From positions 639,501-703,500 of the forward strand of contig JASPKZ010007247.1 in NCBI GenBank assembly GCA_030220185.1: 64,000 bases of DNA, given 5' to 3'. This DNA comes from Diploptera punctata. Taxonomy: Eukaryota; Arthropoda; Insecta; Blattodea; Blaberidae. The notes beneath the pieces were generated by a model. That model was given only the letters and a program-made list of their open reading frames with translations, did no database searches and was not told where the DNA came from. Made by a program: the position numbers and the translations under genes. Of the stretch, positions 54,499-64,000 are shown in pieces (position 1 is the first letter of the stretch; every line of letters starts with the position of its first letter).

Positions 54499-54715
54499 CG
54501 TCATCATCATCATTTGTCCACCATTGTGGTTTCGGGGTAGTGTCGGCTTCCTCATAAGCAGTGAACCCGGGTTCGATCCCAGGTCGGGATAAGTTTCCTG
54601 GGTGACGGGTTTTTCGGGGCTTTCCTCATCTCTAAGACAAATGTCAGGAAAATTTAAGGCCCAAACGGTCCCCCAATATCATCTGGCCATCATAATTATC
54701 ATCATCATCATATTC
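54462..54715 (+). mobile_element. SINE B copy after an (ATT)n run
   Basis: (ATT)n then CATCATCATC at about 54467-54511. From 54515 comes TTGTCCACCATTGTGGTTTC, GGGTTCGATCCCAGG, GGTTTTTCGGGGCTTTCCTC, CATCTGGCCATCATAAT; it lacks the later B body. Diverged. Confidence 0.78.
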
Positions 54716-54719
54716 TTCA

Positions 54720-55675
54720 TGTTTATTATGAACATCAATTATAAAAAAATTGTACCTTATATAACACATACGTCCTCAACTATAATAATTTCTGTTATAA
54801 TTTTCGTTACGGTTATATTATTAAAATTCAAAGTTTTCGAAGACATGTTTCATTTTCAGGAACTTTCTCGATACTGAAATTATTTATATATTTTATACTC
54901 TCGGAGGAGGCCCTGACATTTAGCTGATCACTCATTCGGGGAGGCCCTCTATGCCCTTGTGTGATCAAAAAAGTATGTGTGTGATCCATAATTTAAAATT
55001 CCTCTCCCAACAGGTCGAATCACTGTAAGGCCTGGGTGATGTGTGACACGTTAATAGTACCTATAAGGTGAGAGCTCGAAGTAATAATGGAATGGAATTA
55101 ATACTAAGATGTACTGAGTATGCACTTTACTTAATAGCCAGGACATCCTGAGGCAGATGGTGTGTATGACGTATTATGTAAAGAAAAAACAAAGACATTC
55201 TAGTATTTAATGGAAGATCTCGCAGTGAAATCGTTGAGTAATGCCGATAAAGCATCGCTTTCTTCGTCCTTAAACTGTACATCCGCGAGATACATGGAGG
55301 GGATCATAATATACAATTTCTTAAACTTGTCTTCCTCCTTTGTGTATAACGCTAACCTCCAGCTATATTCATTCGGCTTACTTTATCCTCCAATAAAATT
55401 AGTCCTTATTTGTGCAGTCGCTTTGTCTGATATGACAAACAAACAATCTTGTTTAACTAAATTTTCTACGTTGAGTGTAATACAGTAATAGTATATAGCA
55501 TTTATTTAACTACGCTCTTTAATATCTCAGGTTATTAGGGTCATAGCTCAAAGGTGAAATACTTGATAAATATTGTTCAGAGACTTATTTCGGACATGAA
55601 GTCATTTTACGTATCGTAAAACTGCAAAAAGGGCATCAAGACTTTCCTTTTAATTTTTAGGAAAGCCATATTAAT
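54720..55675. other. No recognised gene
   Basis: A 92-codon plus frame (55210-55488) overlaps a minus-strand reading with one stop; neither has a motif I can name. GGAGGCCCT occurs twice near 54905 and 54940. Confidence 0.35.
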
Positions 55676-55677
55676 AA

Positions 55678-56680
55678 GATAAAAATTAAAATTTAAAATG
55701 TACCTGTTGGCAGGTGCCGTCGTCCTCAACTTTGTTATGTAAAAATTATTAATTGGAGGCCTTTCGGAAGTTAACTTCCATCATCAGCAGGGTGAGTATG
55801 CGCTACTATTGTCTGTACAGCTTAAGAAAGACACTTTAGGGAAAAATGGGCGGGTAATCCACGAAGCACATGACTGCTGCAGTTACTGCGATTCGTTCAT
55901 TACCAAAGCACAGTTCAGCGGAAGCGAAAAAAATATATCATGTACTCGATTAATATAATTACGTATTTAAAGCTAAATATGTTAACTATAGTTAATCAGA
56001 ATGCAGGATATGCCTACATACTTCTTCGAAGGTCGGGGACTAACTACAAATTCGCATTTTGTTTGAAACTGAACGATTCTTGAAAAGAAGTTGAATGTCA
56101 GTTACAAATATGGGGGCTGGCGGGTAGTTTATGTTAACTTATTTTAATTTAAATGTTTGATTTGAATTAATTTGTTTAATATCAACAATTATAATTTAGT
56201 TTTCGACATACCATTGTAAATGTTAATACAACCTGCAACATTAAAAATTAAAACGATTGTTGTGCATTCATTTATCGGTTTGTAACAAACAGCTGACAAA
56301 GTTCGTCTGCACTCATACACGTGCTACGCGGAGTAATACTTTCGAAAGTTAAAAGTCAAAGTGTGTTTCTTACGTTGTTTTTTAAGACGCTGTAAATGCT
56401 GATGGTGTTTATGCGTCTCCAGTAGGAACTGACTGGTATTTAACTATGTTACATAAGGGATTGTATGTTTGGGGTATGTTCCCATTTAGTAGCAAGTTGT
56501 TGATTTGCTTCACGATTTCAAGGTCTTCTAGTAGATTAATTTTAGCTGGAATTATTTCTCTGTGAACTATCGATAAAGTGTGTTCTATTGTGTTCATTCG
56601 GTGACCAGCGTTAATTACGTGTTTTGCATAATTGTCGACGGCACCTGCCAACAGGTACACTTTTAATTTTAATTTTTATC
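55678..56680 (-). mobile_element. Penelope-like element, 5' truncated, with inverted ends and hammerhead
   Basis: Ends 55678-55722 and 56636-56680 are a 45 bp inverted repeat (GTACCTGTTGGCAGGTGCCG and its complement). From the 5' arm the minus frame runs directly into the GIY-YIG domain end: DNYAKHVINAGHRMNTIEHT, LSIVHREIIPAKINLLEDLE, stopping at 56409. About 620 bp of 3' UTR follows, then CTGATGATGGAAGTTAACTT with CCGAAAG at 55787-55762. This is an exact CUGAUGA core, a GGAAG/CUUCC stem II and GAAA, with a stem III (CCUC...GAGG) into GTTGAGGACGAC. It is the best preserved ribozyme-like module in the window. Confidence 0.8.
55762..55787 (-). ncRNA. Hammerhead ribozyme core (consensus match)
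   Basis: CUGAUGA, hairpin GGAAG-UUAA-CUUCC and GAAA are all present in order on the minus strand. Downstream GGCCUCCAAUU can pair with AAGUUGAGG for stem III. Helix I would form from CACCCUG and the CAGGU of the terminal arm, only weakly. Hammerheads are known in the terminal regions of Penelope-like elements, where they process element RNA. Confidence 0.6.
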
Positions 56681-56907
56681 TTTTTACCGTCAACTCAACT
56701 GAATTTGATATGAATTTTATTAGTATTGAAGCCATATTTAGTTCTCAGTTCTTTATTCGAGCTGGGAGAGCAGACTTCCCCAACCACCGCAACCTGAAAG
56801 ATCTATTGCACTATCCCAGTTTAGATCTATTATGGATGAATGGATTGAAAGTCTATGTACTTTTAAAATTCATGATAGAACACCGTTGAAGTTAAAATTG
56901 TGATAAC

Positions 56908-57541
56908 ATTGAAAAATTCGTACCTGATAAAACAGTTGTCCTCAATTACCGGTACCCGTATATTAATTTCTGTTGTAAAACGTCGACACACTATTAAACT
57001 ATAGGCCTTTCAAAGAGCATGCTTCATCTTCAGGATTTCTCACGGTACTGATTTATTTGTATATTTCATATAGAGGATTTTGGTCGTTAGGCTTATTTAG
57101 TTCGGCATTTTCGTATGTTTTGCCTCATTGATAATTTCAATTTTTTCGTGGATATTGATTTTGTGTCTGTTGTTCTCTTTTGCCATTGTATTATCGATGT
57201 TGTTTTCTGAACACACTTCAGAAGCCAGCCATAGATTTAACAGCATCGATAATACAATGCCAACAATAATCCACAAAGAGAACAACAGACACAAAATCAA
57301 TATCCTCGAAGAAATTGAAATTATCAACGAGGCAAAAAATACGAACCTGCTGAACGAGGACACAACCAACGACCAAAACCCTCTGTATGAAATATACAAA
57401 TAATTTCAGTGCAATGAGGAATCCTGAAGATGAAGCATGCTCTTTGAAAGGCCTAGATTTTTAACAGTGTGACGACATTTTACAACTCAAGTTAATACAG
57501 TAGAGGAAGACTGTTCTACTAGGTATGAATTTTAAAATTTT
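56908..57541. mobile_element. Two Penelope 3' ends joined head to head
   Basis: On plus, about 57228-57403 reads SHRFNSIDNTMPTIIHKENN, ILEEIEIINEAKNTNLLNED and a stop; on minus, about 57210-57097 gives NNIDNTMAKENNRHKIN and EIINEAKHTK. Both are the end of the GIY-YIG domain. Each is followed outward by CCTGAAGATGAAGCATGCTC then GAAAGGCCTA (57424-57450 plus; 57033-57004 minus). Outer ends GTACCTGATAAAACAGTTGTCC and its inverse near 57515-57535 complete the palindrome. Confidence 0.78.
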
Positions 57542-57671
57542 AATGGAATGAAAGTGTCACTCTAAGGTTTTTTTTTGTAGGAAGATCCCGTGGCGTCTGA
57601 AAAATACTGACCATAGTTAGTTATTTTTACATACCTATCTCAAAATATTCCATTTATATTATCCTACTATC

Positions 57672-57880
57672 TGTACTGTCTTCTGCGGTGGTCTTGTGGT
57701 TATGTTCTTTGTCACTAGTCCTTAGGGTGACGGGTTCAAACCCGGCCGGGATAGAGTTATTTTTAATGTGGAAAAATCCAAATAAAGTTATCCGGGAGGA
57801 ACTTAAAGCTGTGAGTCCCGAGTCGGAAGATTTTCGGGCTTATGACATAATTAGACACTATTATGCTAATTAATTTCGAG
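57672..57880 (+). mobile_element. tRNA-derived SINE, C family
   Basis: TCTGCGGTGGTCTTGTGGTT with GGGTTCAAACCCGGCCGG, then GGAAAAATCCAAATAAAG, CGGGAGGAACTTAAAGCTG and GGAAGATTTTCGGGCTTATG. Motif order as in 5765-6004 (minus). Confidence 0.78.
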
Positions 57881-57884
57881 TTAA

Positions 57885-58338
57885 TCCCTTAGTATTAACT
57901 TAAACTAATTATAATTTAGCCAGAACAGAGGTATAGGTCTATTACTGTTAATAATAAATTTAATTTATATTCGAGCTAATGAAAAGAACCTCAAGCCTTA
58001 ATTAGTGTCTCTGAGCAAAATTTAACCAACCTTCCCCATGAAAGTAATAATTTAATAGAGTTTAATAATTTTATTGGTGTATTATGTTAGGTTATATATT
58101 TCAATTTCTAAAATTATTCCGTTGAATTGCCTCTAGATGACTCATTGATACGATGTGCTGGCAATATGTCAACTCACTAACATGTGTACGTAAATGAGCA
58201 AAAATAAATAATCTTACAAGGAAAGTACTTGCGCTCGAACAAACATCTGTACGAAAGTTTGTTACAGGACCATTACGTACCTCTCAATGTGCTGATGGGT
58301 GTCGTTTTCCTGCAAAACTCTGCAATCATGCTCTAGAT
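57885..58338. other. No recognised gene
   Basis: AT-rich spacer between the SINE and the composite repeat. Confidence 0.4.
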
Positions 58339-59090
58339 ATCATAAATAATAGTTTTAAAAACTAAAACAGCACGCTTTATTAGAAAACCGAACTTAAAAA
58401 ATGAAAAATAATTTTAATTTCCAACACGCTTGCGATAAATTTAAAGTGGTCAACAAAAAAATCTTCTCCAACACATATAGAATAAAACTAGAATTATCAA
58501 CAAAAAGAAAATAATTTTACCATCAAAAGCGTGGGGTGCTCTATATCAATTAATATATTTGATAATAAACAGATATTGGTAAAAGTAAAGTCTCTAAGAA
58601 GAACATGTAAAAATCATAAAAGGCACCCCACGCTTTTGATGGTAAAATTATTTTCTTTTTGTTGATAATTCTAGTTTTATTCTACTGTATATGTGTTGGA
58701 GAAGATTATTTTGTTGACCACTTTAAATTTATCCCAAGCGTGTTGGAAATTAAAATTATTTTTCATTTTTTAAGTTCGGTTTTCTAATAAAGCGTGCTGT
58801 TTTAGTTTTTTAAAACTATTATTTATTTTTTATTTTTTAGTTTTAATATTTTACAGAATAAAATAAGAATGTAAATATATTTAAATTCCATATTATTGTA
58901 GTATGAGCTAAAATTATTACTCTTCTAAAAAAAATCCTCCCCAGCCGGATTCGAACCAGAGACCTATGGATTACTTAAATTATATACCACTAGTTCACCG
59001 CTCTACCAACTGAGCTCTGACAACGATTGACTAAAATGTCGACAACTTCGTAACCTATTATACCAGTTTTAATGTTTTTGATTTTCTGAT

Positions 59091-59715
59091 GATTCTGGCC
59101 AGGAATTTAGAAATAAAATATGAAATTATTGTAGTGTCACGGCTCCTTTAGAAGTATACAAAGTTGCAAGTCGATCCAATGCTTCTAAGTGGGTGAAAAT
59201 CGTGTTCAAAGATTCCGTTACATAAATACAAAAACACTTTTTTTGATTTTATGATGATTCTGGCCAGGATTTTAGAAAATAAATATGAAATTATTGTATT
59301 GTCTCGGGTTCTTTACAAGTATACAAAGTTTCAAGTCGGTCCAATGTCTCTAAGTGGGTGAAAATCGGGTTCAAAAATTCCGTTACATAAATACAAAAAC
59401 ACTTTTTTTGATTTTCTGATGATTCTGGCCAGGATTTTAGAAAATGAATATGAAATTATTGTATTGTCACGGGTCCTTTACAAGTATACAAAGTTTCAAG
59501 TCTAGCCTATGTTTCTAAGTGGGTGAAAATCGGGTTCAAAAATTCCGTTACATAGATACAAAAACACTTTTTTTGATTTTCTGATGATTCTGGTCAGAAT
59601 TTTAGAAAATAAATATGAAATTATTGTATTGTCACGGGTCCTTTACAAGTATACAAAATTTCAAGTCGATCCAATTATTTTAAGTGGATGAAAAACGCGA
59701 TGAAAGATTCAGTTA

Positions 59716-59716
<1 letters not shown>
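59091..59716. repeat. 165 bp tandem array, four units
   Basis: GATTCTGGCCAGGA or its close variant starts at 59091, 59256, 59421 and 59586, exactly 165 bp apart. Units share TTGTATTGTCACGGGTCCTT, ACAAAGTTTCAAGTC, TCTAAGTGGGTGAAAATCG and TTCCGTTACATA. Copy 1 at 4012 has a single unit, so the array grew after the copies diverged. Confidence 0.93.
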
Positions 59717-59847
<131 letters not shown>

Positions 59848-59976
59848 CAGGTCAAGCTAATATAAAGCGTGTAAAAAGACCCAAAATGTCATCATCTTCT
59901 ACTGTTGGAGGGAGATGGAAGGTCAATTAAGGCATTATTGGTAATTTTAAGTAATGGATGATTGACTCGTAATGGT

Positions 59977-61542
59977 TTATTCATATGTTATGTGTGTAGA
60001 TGTCATTGTAGAAGCTATACGCAATGCAGACATCTTAACTATAAATGTAAATAGGGGACTTTCAATGAAATTCTCACAGCAATATGAATGACTGCAAAAC
60101 GCACAGTGAAGAAAATCAAATTGATCGTTTGTCATATTTGCGTATTCTATAATATCAGTGTTGAACGCCACGTCTATTACACTTTTGAAGTTGTCCACTG
60201 ATTCACCAATATCGTAGCCAGCGTTCTGCCACGCGTAACGAAGCATTGGTCTATATACTCCCGCAGATAACTGATTATAAATGACAGAATGCAAATTCAC
60301 GATAAAGAATCTGTCATGCAATTTTGGCTGCATATTACTGGAACGTAGTTTAATAAAGTCTGTTATTCTTATGGCATATATTTTACATTGCCTGAAGAAA
60401 TACACATCCAGAGGTTGTGCATATTTTGTAGTTTTAGGTGGACTGATTTTTAAATGTACATCTTTCCGCCAGATGCTTCCAGTAGTATTTGTTCATCCTT
60501 ATGTCCAGACCAGAAGTCACAAAGTACTAATGACTTTCTCGACAAATTTGGATTCGTAACTGACCGAAGAAACGTCTTCAGATGTTGTTTCGTCATCTTC
60601 CCATTCACACTTGCATCGACGAAGACATTTAGAGGGCACCGAGTTTCTATTTCCCTTGACCCACGGGGTTCAAACTTTCCACTATGTTCTTGGAAGAAAA
60701 TATAGAGTTTGTCTCCCAATCGTCCTTCCATTGATATAGCAACATCGATCGTGTAACTATGTGTTGCACTGTTAACTGATTGCAACATTGAGACTGTTTC
60801 TCTCCCCTTTCGTGGATAGCGTTGTCAGAAGAAAGCTCATAGTTGAACTGATTCTGATCACAGTTCCATAATTTCGATTTTTTCTGTCGTGATATGCCAT
60901 TAACATCAGCAACAAACGTTTGAGCTCTTTGAATCAGCTCTTCTTCGTCATCCTTATCTTTTCGTGCTTGGAGCATAGTGATACGGCGTGATGTTATCCT
61001 AACCTCCTTTTTCAAATTAGTAATAATTCCTAGTGAAGCTGTAAAGTTTGTACACCCGAGATTTCTGGCTACGTCCAATGCCCAATATTGTAAATGCTAA
61101 TAATGAACGGCGGAACCGCATTCTCGCGCTTCATCGAATTTCGCTATTACACGCTCCTTGATGATCTTGAACTGCAGTGTGCGATTTTCTTTGAAAACTA
61201 TATTTCCTTCTCGTTTCTTTGCCACGTAGTCCAGTATGGTTTTAATATTACTTTTAGCCTTCAGTTTAGGGTATCTTTTCAGAAGCTTGTCATATGTGTT
61301 GAAACCTTTTACGTCATAATCATCGTATATCTTCTCTAGTGTGTTGTCATGATACTTGTGACTTTAACCTTCTTATCAGGAGAGGGTTGGAATTCACTTT
61401 CACTACTTCCATCGCCTTTTCCCGCACTTGCCGTATCACTACCGCTTGCAATGAGTTGTTCGTCATTATCATCACTAGCATCATAATTATGTGTTAGTGT
61501 TACAACAGTATCTGTTTCTAACTTATGCTCATATTTCTGCAC
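59977..61542 (-). pseudogene. pogo/Tigger-like transposase remnant
   Basis: Minus-strand pieces in order: an acidic start (61542-61339) and KRYPKLKAKSN-type DNA-binding sequence (about 61300-61230); ARNLGCTNFTASLGIITNLK and VRITSRRIT (second helix-turn-helix) and LWNCDQNQFNYE with the first catalytic D (61078-60647); then MLQSVNSATHSYTIDVAIS and SLVLCDFWSGHKDEQ with the second D (60788-60450); and AQPLDVYFFRQ with the third D near 60410. At least three frameshifts separate the blocks, near 61090, 60790 and 60450. CENP-B/Tc5-type binding followed by a DDD domain fits the pogo/Tigger group. Terminal inverted repeats were not found. Confidence 0.78.
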
Positions 61543-61544
61543 TG

Positions 61545-62215
61545 TAATAGATACCAGGAAACAAGCAATGATTCATATTTTATACTGATGCTATCTTCAC
61601 GAAGAAGAGTTCTTCGTAACTTCATCTCAACCAATCGCAATATATTAGCAGGATATTGATCCATCTGACGCTTCACTACACAAATAACTACACAAAACGC
61701 AACTTCAGAGGCACACTGCACCGTCCCTACTGGTCTCGACTGGTGTACCGGTAGGTCAATGTGCAATGAGGCATGGCACACGCAGAGGCCTCTAACGGAC
61801 GACTGCAGAGTTTTGCAGATGAGCGAGTATCTATGACTCGAACTATCCGGAGAGGGATTTTAAAGTTTGGATTACACACAGTTTTTTCTACTATACAAGG
61901 CTATGGACGGCCCTCCCGAATGAGTGATCAGTTCAGTCCAAACCAACACAACTTATAAGAAGAAACATACCATTTACCCACACATTCATTCTAAAAATGG
62001 CGATTGTGATAATAGTGATTGTGATGGCCACATGATATTCGGGGATCGTTTGAACTCCTAGAGCATCCACCTTAAATAATTTAAAATGACATCATCCTTA
62101 ATTGTGGACTCGATATTTCAACGTTGAACCATAAAATCAATGCAACATTATAGTCGTGATAATGTTAAATGAATAACCCTTTCTAATCTTTGCTCAATGT
62201 GTATTATTAGGCGAT
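61545..62215. other. Flank of the pogo-like remnant, with a SINE B scrap
   Basis: The 87-codon minus frame at 61781-61518 may be the 5' end of the transposon or unrelated. GATGGCCACATGATATTCGG and GGATCGTTTGAACTCC near 62025-62060 are an inverted internal piece of SINE B. The rest is unassigned. Confidence 0.4.
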
Positions 62216-62216
62216 A

Positions 62217-62580
62217 GTGAGCGTAGAGAACCGAGATAGTGAGAAGATACAAACAGCCAACACGTTCATTCTGGTGAGCAACACTAGGAAATTGTACCTG
62301 CAAGTAAACTTCAATAAAACTAAATATGTAGTCTCACATACAAATGCACCGTATAGTGGAAATGAACGGTTGATGACAAATGAGGGAAATTTTAAAGAAG
62401 TAGCTGAATTTAAATGTCATGGAATAATTACAAACAAGAATGAGGTGTAGAAAGAAATTAGAATGTGCTCAATTCAATCTTTTACGTATTACAGGGCACT
62501 TGTCATCCCAACATCTCTCAAAAAAGTTTAAACGTATATAAAACTGTTATTCCAGATATATAAATGCCAAATATGGTCTC

Positions 62581-62582
<2 letters not shown>
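62217..62582 (+). mobile_element. LINE RT fragment, 5' side of an interrupted copy
   Basis: LYLQVNFNKTKYVVSHTN, EGNFKEVAEFKCHGIITNKN and a decayed continuation to YKCQIWSL: the RT region after the active site (N-KT-..-FK-LG-). It is cut at 62582; the next expected block, LREE..LRILENKVLRRMFG, begins at about 63075. Confidence 0.75.
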
Positions 62583-62630
<48 letters not shown>

Positions 62631-62852
62631 CTTGTAAGCCCATTTTTCCCTTAACAGAGATTTAGGCGCTCTCCCCATACAGGGAAGAATTTGAACCATA
62701 TTAATTTAGTTACACTCGTTTTCATATAGATGTCATTAGAGTGGTCCGTGGTCAGCGTTCCGCCTCATACTGACATCTAGGAAACGAAGGTCATACTAGG
62801 ACGGGAAAATTCGGTAAATTTTGCTCAGAGGCCTTTTCATTCAGGCTTAAGG

Positions 62853-62901
<49 letters not shown>

Positions 62902-63058
62902 TATTTTATTTATTCTGGCAGAGTTAAGGTCATAAGGCCTTCTCTTCCACTCAACCAGCACAATTGCAAAAAAAAAATTTGACAATATAGATATACACTA
63001 TACTAATTATAAAGAGTTAAAGATATATTAAATGTAGTAATGTAAATTTCATATGCAA
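62583..63058 (-). mobile_element. Insertion in the LINE: two retroelement 3' ends with (AAT)n tails
   Basis: (AAT)n at about 62583-62628, then the inverse of the 27890-28040 repeat (CTTGTAAGCCCATTTTTCCC, GCGCTCTCCCCATACAGGG). A SINE C-like end follows (GGTAAATTTTGCTCAGAGGC), another (AAT)n at about 62848-62898, and the 3' UTR shared with the LINE at 53340 (AAGGCCTTCTCTTCCACT). Each piece ends in a trinucleotide tract. Confidence 0.65.
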
Positions 63059-63460
63059 ACAACATTTTCTTTAAGGGAGGAGAAAATGTTACGAATATTA
63101 GAGAATAAAGTTCTTAGGAGAATGTTTGGACCAAATAGAGACGAACAGACAGGTGAATGGAGAAGACTACATATCAGTGAGCTACATGATTTTTATAGGA
63201 AACCAGATATAACAAGTACAGTTAAATCTCGTAGACAGTAATGGGCACGAACGGAGAGTGAAATATATGCATGAAAACTCCCTGCAGGTAAACCTGACGG
63301 AAAATGCCAAGAATGTAGGCCAAGAATGAGGTGGGAGAAAACATTAAGCATGATAGAGAGAGGTAAATATCGGAGATGATTGGAAAATATTAGTTCAGGA
63401 TAGGGACGTATGGAGAGCTTATGTCCGCACGGCCATGAATCAACGGGTTCCGTAATGCCA
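63059..63460 (+). mobile_element. LINE ORF2 C-terminus, 3' side of the interrupted copy
   Basis: LREEKMLRILENKVLRRMFG, NRDEQTGEWRRLHISELHDF, then stops, RPRMRWEK and, near the end, GTATGGAGAGCTTATGTCCG with CATGAATCAACGGGTTCC. Family of 16478-16945. Confidence 0.8.
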
Positions 63461-63479
63461 GTGAGTTAGTTCTATTCTT

Positions 63480-63705
63480 CTCCGAAGTAAAGACAAGTCA
63501 AGGGATGGAATGAGATGAAGCCCCTACTAATGAGGTCCGTGATTTACAGTGATCAGCATAGAAGGCGCTACTAATCATTCCATTATACCGTCACCGGGCT
63601 GGGATTGACCATTTACCAAGACACGTTGAAGGGTAATGGAGACGCGAACTCGAGCCCCACAGTGGAGCGTCTAACTACTTTTTCCACGAAGCTAAACCCT
63701 AATAA
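63480..63705 (-). repeat. Probable tRNA-like SINE head remnant
   Basis: Minus strand: TTAGACGCTCCACTGTGGGG and CTCGAGTTCGCGTCTCC could be a degenerate head with B-box GAGTTCGCGTC. It precedes the B2 tail but is not in the usual order. Confidence 0.35.
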
Positions 63706-63707
63706 TG

Positions 63708-63885
63708 TTTTTTTTTCATTCAATACATTCTGGTATTCTCTCCTGGCATTGTCGTTATTGTAACCTACTTCTGTGGTTGGGGCGCCTATAAGGCGGGGTT
63801 ACGCTGCCCCGATGATATTTGATTGATGATCGATATTGGCAATGATGAGCCAGGAGAGGTCTTAATCCTAAACTTAATCTAATGA
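63708..63885 (-). mobile_element. SINE B2 body, headless
   Basis: CATTCTGGTATTCTCTCCTG, GGTTGGGGCGCCTATAAGGC, GCTGCCCCGATGATATTTGA and GAGCCAGGAGAGGTCTTAAT match 5550-5762 and the tail of 48056-48425. Confidence 0.75.
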
Positions 63886-64000
63886 GATAAGAATAAGAAT
63901 ACATTTTATTATACAAATAAATGTTTTACACAGTATTGACACCCGAATGAGCAAGTGCTCGTGCTCGGGTGCAGTTCAGTTACATGAATAATACAAATAG

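Noticed and set aside
54462..54512. CRISPR-like or regulatory array
   Set aside because: A simple (ATT)n/(CAT)n tract; eukaryotic SINE context.

Overview
This is nuclear DNA from a large, AT-rich, repeat-dense animal genome, most probably an insect. A cockroach or termite (Blattodea) is my best guess, from the mix of tRNA-derived SINEs, Penelope-like elements, RTE/Jockey/CR1-type LINE tails, mariner/Tc1 elements and trinucleotide arrays; this is inference, not proof. I see no bacterial gene organisation, no rRNA, no CRISPR array and no phage or plasmid genes. Most open frames are short, and most of the recognisable ones are decayed reverse transcriptase, transposase or GIY-YIG endonuclease fragments.

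The only well-supported host gene lies on the minus strand at 42986-39611. Two coding exons are joined by a phase-compatible 1207 bp intron. The product is a secreted, very Gln/Ser-rich protein of about 720 residues; its first exon and start codon are not identified. Two weaker host candidates are an 87-codon reading at 26843-27106 with one in-frame TAA, downstream of an NRF-1-type palindrome, and a CpG-rich YY1-like site plus short ORF at 14657, with an unidentified ORF facing away from it (14462-14130).

Layout. 0.1-5 kb: LINE tails, a 174 bp tandem repeat and composite repeat copy 1. 5.5-10.6 kb: SINE pieces, a long foldback and a mariner-like element. 11-13.4 kb: a dispersed repeat (J) split by a 1.3 kb insertion carrying a SINE and a Penelope-type palindrome. 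14.8-17.5 kb: a cluster of LINE fragments. 17.6-18.3 kb: a tandem foldback unit with tRNA-like genes. 18.8-25 kb: SINEs, LINE tails and Penelope fragments. 26.5-30 kb: candidate exon, Penelope remnants, a Jockey-like RT and a 43 bp tandem repeat. 31-33.4 kb: J and H repeats. 35.1-36.7 kb: a Tc1 element with TIRs and a DD34E transposase broken by a stop and frameshifts. 36.7-37.3 kb: two foldbacks, one with a tRNA-like sequence in each arm. 39.6-43 kb: the host gene. 43.9-49.7 kb: a nested H/J/K repeat field with dated SINE insertions. 50-54.7 kb: LINE tails and a SINE. 55.7-57.5 kb: Penelope copies. 58.3-59.9 kb: composite copy 2 with an exact 165 bp tandem array. 60-61.5 kb: a broken pogo/Tigger-like transposase. 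62.2-63.9 kb: LINE and SINE pieces.

The most interesting theme is a series of palindromic, Penelope-related insertions carrying hammerhead-ribozyme-like cores (CUGANGA - hairpin - GAAA). They range from copies that still encode part of the GIY-YIG endonuclease to a 212 bp insert with 13 bp target duplications that carries only the ribozyme-like module. A second theme is foldback elements whose arms carry tRNA-like sequences sharing the same seven-base anticodon loop.
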